Of a DNA stretch of 27,484 nucleotides, positions 16,432-23,354 are shown piece by piece. The position numbers and the translations under genes are program-made. Every line of letters begins with the position of its first letter. Positions within the stretch are counted from its first letter, which is position 1. The notes beneath the pieces were generated by a model that was not told where the DNA came from, did not search any database, and saw only the letters and a program-made list of their open reading frames with translations. This DNA is from Candidatus Electronema nielsenii (lineage in GTDB: Bacteria > Desulfobacterota > Desulfobulbia > Desulfobulbales > Desulfobulbaceae): NCBI GenBank assembly GCA_026122915.1, contig JAGIXO010000011.1, positions 1-27,484 of the forward strand. The letters run 5' to 3'.

Positions 16432-16683
16432 ATGTACTTAGTAGAACTGATGCCGAAGGCCGTCAAAGATTTAAATAAACTTCCGAAGCAGGATGCGGGG
16501 AAGATTGTTGCGCAAATGCAGTCTTTAGAAAACGGACTGACCGGAGATATTAAAAGGCTGACAAATTTCACGCCAGAGTACAGGTTAAGAGTTGGTAGTT
16601 ATAGAGTGCTGTTTGAAATCAACGGGCACAAAATTGTCGTGTACCGTATCATGCATCGAAAAGAAGCCTATCTTAGAAGGTGA
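16432..16683 (+). CDS. RelE/ParE-superfamily toxin
   Basis: An 83-residue protein of the RelE/ParE fold, starting at ATG 16432 (MYLVELMPKAVKDLNKLP) with GGAGA just upstream. A TTG 15 nt earlier is in frame but has no SD. Conserved features are the N-terminal helix pair, a central RLTNFTPEYRLRVGSYRVLFEI strand region and the C-terminal YRIMHRKEAY that contributes the active-site Arg/His/Tyr in RelE-type mRNA interferases. Those residues favour an mRNase over a ParE gyrase poison, but this is inference. It is placed before its antitoxin, the reverse of the commonest order. It is AT-richer than acuI and birA. Confidence 0.85.
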   Translation: MYLVELMPKAVKDLNKLPKQDAGKIVAQMQSLENGLTGDIKRLTNFTPEYRLRVGSYRVLFEINGHKIVVYRIMHRKEAYLRR

Positions 16684-16687
16684 TCTT

Positions 16688-16882
16688 ATGGAATTGCATC
16701 CGCAGCTTATTCAGAAAGCAGGCAGGAATGAGTTTGTCGTGTTGCCGATTGAAGAGTTTGAAGCTATGACGGAATTGATTGAAACGTATGAGGAACTCAG
16801 AGAATTAAGAGCAGCGAAAGAGAAATCTGCTGGTGACAAGTCTATTCCGCTTAGTCAAGTGATTTCCGATCTTGGACTGTAA
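16688..16882 (+). CDS. Antitoxin partner (Phd/YefM-like)
   Basis: A 64-residue protein starting at ATG 16688, four bases after the toxin stop, with AAGGTGA as SD. The sequence MELHPQLIQKAGRNEFVVLPIEEFEAMTE has the 'keep-as-is, then VVLPIEEFE' pattern of prevent-host-death-type antitoxins, a small DNA-binding N-terminal domain. The C-terminal half is charged (YEELRELRAAKEKS) and is the probable toxin-wrapping tail. A longer open frame extends back to 16592 but overlaps the toxin and lacks family features. It is probably also the autorepressor of the pair. Assigned from position and motif together. Confidence 0.78.
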   Translation: MELHPQLIQKAGRNEFVVLPIEEFEAMTELIETYEELRELRAAKEKSAGDKSIPLSQVISDLGL

Positions 16883-16891
16883 CACAACTTC

Positions 16892-17911
16892 ATGAACGAC
16901 CAAACAACCTTCCGCGCCTTAGTCGTGCGGGAACAAGACGGCAGCTTTCAACGGGCCATTGAGGAACGCCGCATTGCCGACCTGCCGCACGGCGAAGTGC
17001 TGATTCGGGTGCATTTCTCCTCGCTCAATTACAAGGATGCGCTCTCTGCCAGCGGCAACCGGAGCGTGACCAAGAAATATCCGCACACGCCGGGCATTGA
17101 CGCGGCGGGCGTGGTGGCCGCCTCGACCGTGCCGCAGTTCAGCGCGGGCGACGAAGTCGTCTGCATGTGCTACGATCTCGGTATGAACACGCCCGGCGGT
17201 TTTGGCGAATACATCCGCGTTCCGGCAGGCTGGGTGCTGCCCAAGCCGGAGCTGCTTTCCCTGCACGAAACCATGCAGATCGGCACGGCTGGGTTTACGG
17301 CTGCCCAGTGTGTGGATAAATTACTGGCCAACGGATTGCAGCCTGAGCAGGGGCCAGTTCTTGTTACCGGCGCAACCGGCGGGGTTGGCTCGTTAGCCTG
17401 CGCTCTGCTCGCCCAGCTCGGCTTTGCGGTCACAGCAGTCACCGGCAAGGAGAGCGAACATGACTTCCTGCGCCAGCTCGGCTGTACGGCAATACTGAAT
17501 CGCCAGCAAGCCGTAGGGCGGGCAGGTGCGGCCCTGCTCCGCGAACGCTGGGCAGGCGTGGTTGACACGGTCGGCGGCGAAATCTTGGCTGGTGCAATCA
17601 AAACCACGCAATACGGCGGCATCGTCACCTGCTGCGGCAACGCGGCCTCTGGTGAGCTGCCCCTGACCGTTTATCCTTTCATTCTACGTGGGATTAGCTT
17701 GGTTGGCATTGATTCCGCTGAATGTCCGCTCTCTCGCCGGGAAGAAATTTGGCAAAAATTGGCCGGGTCGTGGCGGACCGCTTTGCAGGATGTGCTCAAG
17801 CAACTGAGCGTCCGCATTAATCTCGATCAGGTCAGCCAGACCGTGGACGAGATGCTGGCAGGCCGGACACGCGGCAGAATTGTCGTTGATTTGACAGGAG
17901 AAAAGACATGA
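16892..17911 (+). CDS. acuI: YhdH/AcuI-family acrylyl-CoA reductase
   Basis: A 339-residue medium-chain dehydrogenase/reductase of the YhdH/YhfP branch, which reduces acryloyl-CoA to propionyl-CoA with NADPH. Family signatures are VHFSSLNYKDALSASG near residue 45, PHTPGIDAAGVV near 65, GGFGEYIRVP near 105 and the NADPH loop VTGATGGVGSLA near 160. No structural zinc cysteines are present, as expected for this branch. The start has no clear SD, nine bases after the antitoxin stop. The stop overlaps the kdsD start (ATGA). Possible role: detoxifying acryloyl-CoA from DMSP or lactate/propionate metabolism. Not proven here. Confidence 0.92.
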   Translation: MNDQTTFRALVVREQDGSFQRAIEERRIADLPHGEVLIRVHFSSLNYKDALSASGNRSVTKKYPHTPGIDAAGVVAASTVPQFSAGDEVVCMCYDLGMNTPGGFGEYIRVPAGWVLPKPELLSLHETMQIGTAGFTAAQCVDKLLANGLQPEQGPVLVTGATGGVGSLACALLAQLGFAVTAVTGKESEHDFLRQLGCTAILNRQQAVGRAGAALLRERWAGVVDTVGGEILAGAIKTTQYGGIVTCCGNAASGELPLTVYPFILRGISLVGIDSAECPLSRREEIWQKLAGSWRTALQDVLKQLSVRINLDQVSQTVDEMLAGRTRGRIVVDLTGEKT

Positions 17912-18903
17912 CCGTTGAGCATGCGCGAGAAGCTCTGAACATTGAGGCAAAGGGAATTTATGCGGTGCGGGACGCGCTAGGGCAGGAGTTTGTCCAAGCG
18001 GTTGATCTGATCATGGCTTGCCCACCGAACCGTCTGATCATCACCGGTATCGGTAAATCTGGGCTGATCGGCCAGAAGATGGCAGCCACCTTCAATTCTA
18101 CCGGCACACCGTCCTGTTTTCTCCATCCGGTGGAGGCCATGCACGGCGACCTCGGCATGGTCGGCCCAAACGACGTGGTGCTGGCTATTTCCTATTCCGG
18201 CGAGACAGCGGAGCTGGGCCGACTCTTGGCTAATCTGAAGGAACGCTCCATGCCAATAATCGCTATGACCAGCAATCCCCGTTCCTCGTTGGCTGAACAA
18301 GCGGCAGTTGTGCTTAATGTGGCCGTGCCGATGGAAGCCTGCCCATTAGGGCTTGCTCCGACGGCCTCCACCACCGCTACCCTTGCCTTAGGCGATGCTC
18401 TTGCTGTGGCTCTGCTCAGGCGCCGCCGTTTCCGGGCTGAGGACTTCCGGCGCAATCATCCTGGCGGCAGTTTGGGCGAACGGCTGAAGGTGGCCGTGCG
18501 CGAGGTTATGCTCACCGGAGACAAGGTGCCGCTGGTCAGCATGAATGCCGAGTTGGAAGAGGCGGTGGCCGAACTGAACCGCAAGAACCTCGGCGCAGTG
18601 CTGATTACAACCGCTTCCGGCGAGTTGCGTGGTATTATCACCGACGGCGATCTCCGCCGCTATCTGATCAACAGCCTGCTGCCCAATGCCAGACACAAAC
18701 ACAAGGCGGGGGCAGATATTGCCGAGGTTATGACCACCAGCCCGGTCAAGATCACTCCAGAACTCATGGCTGCTGATGCTCTCAGCTTGATGCAGGAAAA
18801 GGATATCACTGTACTCGCAGTGACAGATGCGGCAGGTAAGGTACAAGGTTTGCTGCATTTGCACGATTTACTCGGCAAGGGCGAGTTCCGTTTTCTTATT
18901 TAA
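17908..18903 (+). CDS. kdsD: Arabinose-5-phosphate isomerase
   Basis: Converts ribulose-5-phosphate to arabinose-5-phosphate, the first step of Kdo synthesis for LPS. The 331 residues comprise a SIS domain (about 30-180) with GIGKSGLIGQKMAAT, HPVEAMHGDLGM and SYSGET, the HPGGSLG linker at about 188, and two CBS domains (about 205-262 and 272-331). This is the KdsD/KpsF/GutQ architecture. KdsD is favoured over GutQ because no sorbitol genes are present and waaF in the same window shows an LPS-making cell. It overlaps acuI by 4 nt and is followed by cooT after a perfect SD. Confidence 0.93.
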   Translation: MTVEHAREALNIEAKGIYAVRDALGQEFVQAVDLIMACPPNRLIITGIGKSGLIGQKMAATFNSTGTPSCFLHPVEAMHGDLGMVGPNDVVLAISYSGETAELGRLLANLKERSMPIIAMTSNPRSSLAEQAAVVLNVAVPMEACPLGLAPTASTTATLALGDALAVALLRRRRFRAEDFRRNHPGGSLGERLKVAVREVMLTGDKVPLVSMNAELEEAVAELNRKNLGAVLITTASGELRGIITDGDLRRYLINSLLPNARHKHKAGADIAEVMTTSPVKITPELMAADALSLMQEKDITVLAVTDAAGKVQGLLHLHDLLGKGEFRFLI

Positions 18904-18912
18904 GGAGGAAAA

Positions 18913-19116
18913 ATGTGCCAACTAAAGGCAGTGCTTGAGCGAGGAGACCGCTGCGAAACCTTGATGGAATCGGTTACTGGCGTGGAAGTGACTGAGGATG
19001 GTGTGATTCTCAGCACCTTTTTTGAGGAACCGATGACAGTGCGGGGGGCGCGGGTCAGAAGCATCAGTCTGCTGACCGGTGCGATTCTGCTCATCAGCGA
19101 AGAAAAAACAACATGA
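18913..19116 (+). CDS. cooT: CooT-family nickel-binding protein
   Basis: A 67-residue protein with the CooT pattern: Met-Cys at the start (C2, the nickel ligand in characterised CooT), then a compact all-beta fold (GVEVTEDGVILSTFFEEPMTV, VRSISLLTGAILLI). CooT is a nickel chaperone for CODH maturation in Rhodospirillum rubrum. Homologues are common in sulfate reducers and methanogens. SD AAGGAGG lies a few bases upstream. Its stop overlaps the frame of the following His-rich protein gene. With cooC in the same window but 14 kb away on the other strand, the two nickel factors are not in one operon. Confidence 0.85.
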   Translation: MCQLKAVLERGDRCETLMESVTGVEVTEDGVILSTFFEEPMTVRGARVRSISLLTGAILLISEEKTT

Positions 19117-19127
19117 AGGAGCAAACG

Positions 19128-19382
19128 ATGAACAATACAGACAAAGTACGGGTACTCCTACCGCATTGGCTTGAACACAATCAGGGCCATAGTACAGAAT
19201 TTCTGCAATGGGCAGATAATTTGGCTACCGAATCGCCGGAAACAGCAGCTCTTTTGCGCAACGCGGTGGAAGCTCTTCAGGCCGCGCAACACGCCTTGAC
19301 CGAAGCCCTGCATAAAGCAGGCGGCCCCTTAGCTGCGCCGGGGCATGAGTATCATCACCACCATCACAGCTCGCCCCGGTAG
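19128..19382 (+). CDS. Small His-tailed protein, CooT companion
   Basis: An 84-residue protein. I chose ATG 19128 because AAGGAG (19116-19121) lies six bases upstream. An ATG at 19113 overlapping the cooT stop is an alternative (89 aa). Residues 1-65 are helical, with LPHWLEHNQGHSTEFLQWA and ALQAAQHALTEALHKAGGP. The C-terminus has HEYHHHHHSS, a likely metal-binding tail. I recognise no named family. Position directly after cooT and the His tail suggest nickel storage or transfer, which is inference. The last 19 bases overlap, tail to tail, the end of the E2-like gene. Confidence 0.7.
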   Translation: MNNTDKVRVLLPHWLEHNQGHSTEFLQWADNLATESPETAALLRNAVEALQAAQHALTEALHKAGGPLAAPGHEYHHHHHSSPR

Positions 19383-22015
19383 GCTATCCACTGATCGGCA
19401 ACTGGGTCGTAGAGATAAATAAGTTCAAGTTGATACGCGCTGCCTCTGCTCCGTTCGGTGCAGGTCAGTTTGTAGATTTCTTGATTGCCGATTTTTTTGA
19501 CCAAGCTGAGATTTGGATTGCTGAGATCAGTTGGACGTGAATTTGGATAAACTTCCATAAAGATGCGTCTAAAATTTCGGTTCAACCACGCAGTCTTTCG
19601 CTTCATACCTGCTTCGCTACTCAGGCTGCTGACTTTGGCATTGACATTTTCCTCCAATGTCAGCAGCCTGGAATCCTTAGTTAATCTAGGCGTGTTGAAG
19701 AGATTTTGAATAGCCCGATAATGGCGAAGCGCATCGGTCAACTCCTTCTGGTTTTCCGCTGTCACTGCTGCGTTGAGCTCACCGCCGATTTCAATCATGG
19801 TGATGGTTCTGCTGATTGAATGGGCAGCGTTGCGGTCTGTTTCGTCGAACAATGACAGCTGGTCCGTGAGCAAAGCCAGTGACTGTCGGTAGCCTCTTAC
19901 TGCGGTAGCGGTATCACCGCTGTCATAAGCCTGCCGCGCTGTCGAAAGCACCTGATGCAAACGAGACTTGGCCAAAAGTCGCTCTAACTCCTGCCGCCGT
20001 TCAACCGTAGCGGTTTCTGGATTCTGCTCCAGTAATTTTTTCGCCCGTTCCAGCATTTCAATGGTTTGCTGCCACTGCGAGCCGGTGAAACTTTTTTTGG
20101 ACTGATCTAATTCGCGGTTGAAGGCAGCGGCGGCTAATCTCTTGCTGATGGCCTCTTTTTCCTTGTCATCTGTCAAGGTTTGGGCAATTTCTAAAGCCTG
20201 CTGATAGGTTTTGGCCGCGTTTTCCCACTCTCCGGCAGTTTCTGCCCGTCCGGCATTGACCAATGCCTCTTTCATCCGCAATTGATGCACCCGCTCTTTC
20301 AGCTGCTCCGCTTCGACGACTAATCCGCTTTCAGCGGCAAAGGACTGGGCTTTTTCGTAAGCAGCAGCGGCATCACTGACGCTGTTTGCTTTTAACGCCT
20401 CGGCTTGTGCGGTCATCTTGTCTAACTGTTCGCGCGCCTTGACCTCTTGAAGCGGTAGATACTGATCTTTGTACTTGGCCTCATTTTTCAATCCGCGCTG
20501 AAAGTCCTCATTGGCAAATAATGCAGCAATTTCAGTCTTGATTCGGCTTTTTTCCGGCAAAGGAGTAAGTACCGTTTTCAGTGCCGCAGAAGCGATGTTG
20601 ATTTTGGCCTCTGCTTGGGGAAAATTTTTCTGTTTGACAAGACCTTGGGCTTCCTGCCAATCGCGCTGCGCTTCTAAGAGGGTATTGCTATCTCTGGTGT
20701 AAATTAGCCCACCTACGATGATTACCGCAGCTACCGCAGCAGCAGCTGCAAAAGGCGCGACCGGCACATTCTGCTGCGCTGCTCGGATAATCCTCGATTT
20801 GGTTTTGATAACCTCTTTCTTTTCCTTCGGCTCGGCAGGTTTTTCCTTTGGTTTCGGCGGTGGAGGTGGTGTTTCTTTGGCGGATTTTTTTTTCTTTTTT
20901 TCTGCGCCGGGCAGCTCGGTTTCCGGCTCGGTTTTTTCTTTGGTCAGGGCAAAAGTATCGAGCATGGACTGCGACTGCTGCAAGCGTCTGCCGATTTCAG
21001 CTAAACCGGGTGTATCCACCGCCACGGTCTTGAGCTGGGTAAATACCTCTTGCGCTGCCGCAAAATTGTCCTCATCCTCCAGCACCTTCATGTTCTGGAG
21101 CAGTTCATCGCACTTATCTTGCGCGGCCTTGACCTTCTTCTTGAGTATCTCCGTTTCCGGGAGCGCAGGAACTTCTTTCAGCAACCGCGCGGCGATAAAT
21201 ATTTCCTTTCGATCAATATGCGAGCGAATTTCCTTCAGCTTTGGCCCAAAATCCTGTTGAACAACCTGCGGCGGTGTTTCTGGTTCACCGATATCTAAGG
21301 ACAGATCATCCTCTTGCCCATCCTCTACGCCAAGATCAAAATCTTCCTCAAGTGTTGTCGATGAAGATTCCAGTTCCAGCGATAGCCCCCCTGTTCCGCC
21401 TCCTTGATGATCAGCAGAAGCATCGGCCAAAACATCATGAACAGCCTGCGGTGACTCTAACTCCAAAGATAACTCGAAGGACTGCTCCTCAGTGGTTCCT
21501 CCTGTCGGCCCTAAATCAAGATCATCAAGCCCCAGATCAAATTCGTCAATTGATTCATCGCTCGCCACTTCTAAGCTGTCAAGTGGCAATTCGGTAGCGT
21601 GTTGGGCATACCAGTCTGCTGCTTCCTGATTAAAGGGGTCTTCGAGATTGTAGTTTTTACCACAAATCATCTCGCCGACTTGAACAATGAGCTTGGCTAA
21701 AGAAGGACTTTGTTGCCAGTGTGAAGAAATTCGTACTGCATCTGGATCAATATCAGGATGAAAAAGTGGAGTCAGCGGCTTAACAGTGGGCGGAAAATGA
21801 GGATAGCCAAAGGGCAGAGTGACGAGGATCACATGCTGAGAAGCCTTACGGATAGTCCCGTCAGCATCCCGCACCATTCCAGCCAGTCGGTATTCAATTT
21901 CGTAGCAATCAGGCGGCTCGCCTTCCGTCTGCATTAAGGTAATGCGCGGTTGTTGTTCAAGGATTCGTTTGACTTCCTCGAAATCGGTGGCACGCTGGTC
22001 GTTCTGTGAAGCCAT
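19364..22015 (-). CDS. Membrane protein with E2/UBC-like N-terminal domain
   Basis: An 883-residue protein. Residues 10-140 resemble the ubiquitin-conjugating (E2) fold: LPFGYPHFPPTVKPLTPLFHPDID parallels YP-x-x-PP-x-V...HPNI of E2s, then W100, a helix SLAKLIVQVGEMICG and DPFNQEAADWY. The catalytic Cys expected about eight residues before the Trp is absent, and only C37 and C118 occur. Residues 145-250 are acidic with repeated LSLELES and FDLG motifs. Residues 255-360 are helical. Residues 365-405 are Lys/Pro-rich. Residues 420-439 are one transmembrane helix. Residues 440-770 are TPR- or coiled-coil-like repeats, and the last ~110 form a separate domain (RIFMEVYPNSRPTDLS, LIYLYDPVADQW). Topology is probably cytoplasmic N-terminus and periplasmic C-terminus. 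No E1, JAB or ubiquitin-like gene is nearby. Function unknown. Confidence 0.75.
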   Translation of the reverse strand: MASQNDQRATDFEEVKRILEQQPRITLMQTEGEPPDCYEIEYRLAGMVRDADGTIRKASQHVILVTLPFGYPHFPPTVKPLTPLFHPDIDPDAVRISSHWQQSPSLAKLIVQVGEMICGKNYNLEDPFNQEAADWYAQHATELPLDSLEVASDESIDEFDLGLDDLDLGPTGGTTEEQSFELSLELESPQAVHDVLADASADHQGGGTGGLSLELESSSTTLEEDFDLGVEDGQEDDLSLDIGEPETPPQVVQQDFGPKLKEIRSHIDRKEIFIAARLLKEVPALPETEILKKKVKAAQDKCDELLQNMKVLEDEDNFAAAQEVFTQLKTVAVDTPGLAEIGRRLQQSQSMLDTFALTKEKTEPETELPGAEKKKKKSAKETPPPPPKPKEKPAEPKEKKEVIKTKSRIIRAAQQNVPVAPFAAAAAVAAVIIVGGLIYTRDSNTLLEAQRDWQEAQGLVKQKNFPQAEAKINIASAALKTVLTPLPEKSRIKTEIAALFANEDFQRGLKNEAKYKDQYLPLQEVKAREQLDKMTAQAEALKANSVSDAAAAYEKAQSFAAESGLVVEAEQLKERVHQLRMKEALVNAGRAETAGEWENAAKTYQQALEIAQTLTDDKEKEAISKRLAAAAFNRELDQSKKSFTGSQWQQTIEMLERAKKLLEQNPETATVERRQELERLLAKSRLHQVLSTARQAYDSGDTATAVRGYRQSLALLTDQLSLFDETDRNAAHSISRTITMIEIGGELNAAVTAENQKELTDALRHYRAIQNLFNTPRLTKDSRLLTLEENVNAKVSSLSSEAGMKRKTAWLNRNFRRIFMEVYPNSRPTDLSNPNLSLVKKIGNQEIYKLTCTERSRGSAYQLELIYLYDPVADQWIAYRGEL
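20885..20901 (-). repeat. A7-G-A9 tract (coding strand) in the E2-like gene
   Basis: On the plus strand nine T, one C, seven T. It encodes the EKKKKK segment just before the Pro-rich linker. Runs of nine A are known sites of RNA polymerase slippage. Confidence 0.7.
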
Positions 22016-22046
22016 TTTTTTCTGCTAAAAGATAAAATCAGTCTTG

Positions 22047-22066
22047 CGAGATGCAGCTGCATCTCG
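22047..22066. promoter_or_regulatory. 20-bp perfect palindrome in the leader of the E2-like gene
   Basis: CGAGATGCAG followed by its exact reverse complement CTGCATCTCG, no spacer. It sits just downstream of the predicted start site and 32 bp before the ATG at 22015. Candidate operator, or a leader hairpin. Confidence 0.6.
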
Positions 22067-22079
22067 GCTGGTAAAAAAT

Positions 22080-22108
22080 ATTATAGGGTATTTTATTTTT
22101 TGAAACAA
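22080..22108 (-). promoter_or_regulatory. Strong sigma70 promoter of the E2-like gene
   Basis: On the minus strand TTGTTT (22103-22108), 17-bp AT-rich spacer, perfect TATAAT (22080-22085). Confidence 0.7.
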
Positions 22109-22173
22109 GCAGCATTCCGGCAAAGTTCGGAAAAATTTCCTTGCGTTTGCAGTTACTATGAGTAAAGCCGAGG

Positions 22174-22202
22174 TTGTCCATTGGAATTCTTCTGTGTACA
22201 AT
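22174..22202 (+). promoter_or_regulatory. Sigma70 promoter of yciO
   Basis: TTGTCC (22174-22179), 17-bp spacer, TACAAT (22197-22202). The predicted start near 22209 lies after the first in-frame ATG at 22158, which supports translation from 22245. Confidence 0.65.
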
Positions 22203-22244
22203 GTCTGCGCAGGCAAATCAAGAGGATTTAGGGAAGGCAAAAAA

Positions 22245-22871
22245 ATGGTAAAATACATTGAGATCAATCCGGTCAATCCGCAACAGCGGCTGATCGGTAT
22301 GGCTGTGGATGTTCTGAGAAAAGGCGGAGTGATTTGTTATCCAACCGACACCATGTACGGCATTGGCTGCGATATTTTTAATCAAAAAGCGATCAAGCGG
22401 GTGCATGAAATCAGGCAGCGACCCCAGCACAAGCCCTTTTCCTTCATGTGCGCCTCGTTGACGGACATCAGCCAATATGCCCATGTCAGCAGCCCGGCTT
22501 ACCGATTGCTGCGCAAGCATCTGCCTGGCCCCTACACGATGGTGCTGCCCGGTTCTAAATTAGTACCAAAAATCATGCTGACCAAACAAAAAACCGTGGG
22601 TATTCGCCTGCCGCAGTCGCCGATCTGTCTTGCTTTGATTGAGCAACTGGGCAATCCAGTGCTGAACACCAGTGCCCTGCGGGAAGACCGTGAAGCCCCA
22701 ATAGATGGTTTTGCCGTAGAAGAGCTGTTCGGCAGCATGGTGGATTTGATTATCGATGGCGGCGAGGTCTTCCCTGAACCGTCAACGGTAATTTCTTTGG
22801 TCGAAGAACTGCCTAAAATTCTGCGGGAAGGTAAGGGTGATATTACACCTTTTATGGAAAAACAGGCATGA
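22245..22871 (+). CDS. yciO: YciO, Sua5/YrdC-family protein
   Basis: A 208-residue protein of the Sua5/YciO/YrdC/YwlC family, whose best-known members make threonylcarbamoyl-AMP for tRNA t6A. The pattern INPVNPQQRLIGMAVDVLRKGGVICYPTDT closely follows E. coli YciO, as do RLLRKHLPGPYTMVL and KTVGIRLPQSPI. YciO itself has weak or uncertain t6A activity, so the role is tentative. Start ATG 22245 has GGGAAGG eight bases upstream and lies downstream of the predicted promoter. An upstream in-frame ATG at 22158 is ahead of the promoter -10 and is rejected. Divergent from the E2-like gene and convergent with ihfB. Confidence 0.9.
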   Translation: MVKYIEINPVNPQQRLIGMAVDVLRKGGVICYPTDTMYGIGCDIFNQKAIKRVHEIRQRPQHKPFSFMCASLTDISQYAHVSSPAYRLLRKHLPGPYTMVLPGSKLVPKIMLTKQKTVGIRLPQSPICLALIEQLGNPVLNTSALREDREAPIDGFAVEELFGSMVDLIIDGGEVFPEPSTVISLVEELPKILREGKGDITPFMEKQA

Positions 22872-22872
22872 T

Positions 22873-22904
22873 AAAAAGCCGGTCGCCTGTTGCGGCAAAC
22901 CGGC
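22873..22904 (-). terminator. Intrinsic terminator of ihfB
   Basis: Read on the minus strand: GCCGGT (from 22899-22904), an inner loop with a GCC/GGC pairing, ACCGGC (from 22878-22883), then TTTTT. It starts 28 bp after the ihfB stop and two bases after the convergent yciO stop. Confidence 0.8.
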
Positions 22905-22931
22905 CTGTACATGCTCCAGCGTTTCTTGTTT

Positions 22932-23219
22932 TTATTGCTCGTCTTCGATTAGGACTTCTTTGAGCGATTTGCTCATAGTGAAGTGCAGGGTTTTTCGGGA
23001 CGGAATGTCCATCATTCTGCCAGTTTTCGGATTTTTTGTCGTCCGTGGCCTGCGGGTGCGGACAGAAAAACTGCCAAAGCCGCGAATTTCCACCCGCCTA
23101 CCGTCAGTCAAAGCCTGAGTGATTTCTTCCAGAATGACATCAAGTGCTTGGGCGACATCCTGTTTGTAGTATTCATCGAGCTGCCCGGCAGCCTCGCTTA
23201 TCAGTTCACGCTTGAGCAT
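22932..23219 (-). CDS. ihfB: Integration host factor beta-type subunit (HU/IHF family)
   Basis: A 95-residue DNA-bending protein. ATG 23219 gives MLKRELISEAAGQLDEYY. The longer frame to 23294 adds a basic stretch not seen in the family. The dimerisation helices are followed by VEIRGFGSFSVRTRRPR and the DNA-intercalating arm tip KNPKTG (RNPxTG in others), then PSRKTLHFTMSKSLKEVL. Placement right after rpsA on the same strand is the classical rpsA-ihfB order of proteobacteria, so I call it IHF-beta rather than HU. The SD (AAGGA) is 11 bases from the ATG, longer than ideal. Two hairpins occupy the gap to rpsA. Confidence 0.85.
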   Translation of the reverse strand: MLKRELISEAAGQLDEYYKQDVAQALDVILEEITQALTDGRRVEIRGFGSFSVRTRRPRTTKNPKTGRMMDIPSRKTLHFTMSKSLKEVLIEDEQ

Positions 23220-23245
23220 GATTGTTTTAATCCTTGTTAATATGC

Positions 23246-23326
23246 GCGACCGCAGCGCATTCGGCGGTCGCTGAAATGCAGAAAAGGGTCGCAACTTCCC
23301 GCAGCGCAGGAAGCTGGACCCTTCTG
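23246..23326 (-). other. Two hairpins between rpsA and ihfB
   Basis: First (minus-strand order) is a nested stem: GGGTC/GACCC outer (23286-23290, 23317-23321) and CTTCC/GGAAG inner (23295-23299, 23309-23313). Second is a perfect 8-bp stem GCGACCGC/GCGGTCGC (23246-23253, 23264-23271) ending 26 bp before the ihfB ATG. No T-tract follows either, so these look like attenuators or mRNA-end protectors rather than terminators. Confidence 0.55.
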
Positions 23327-23354
23327 TTGATGCGCGGAAAACGATGCGCTACCG

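Noticed and set aside
16302..16571. Minus-strand open frame of 89 codons over the hairpins and toxin
   Set aside because: Antisense to the toxin gene; no SD or domain.
20718..21260. Plus-strand frame with poly-Phe and Gly/Ser stretches
   Set aside because: Antisense of the Lys/Pro-rich linker of the E2-like protein; low complexity only.
22158..22244. Upstream in-frame start for yciO
   Set aside because: It precedes the predicted promoter -10 and lacks an SD, and the family N-terminus matches the ATG at 22245.
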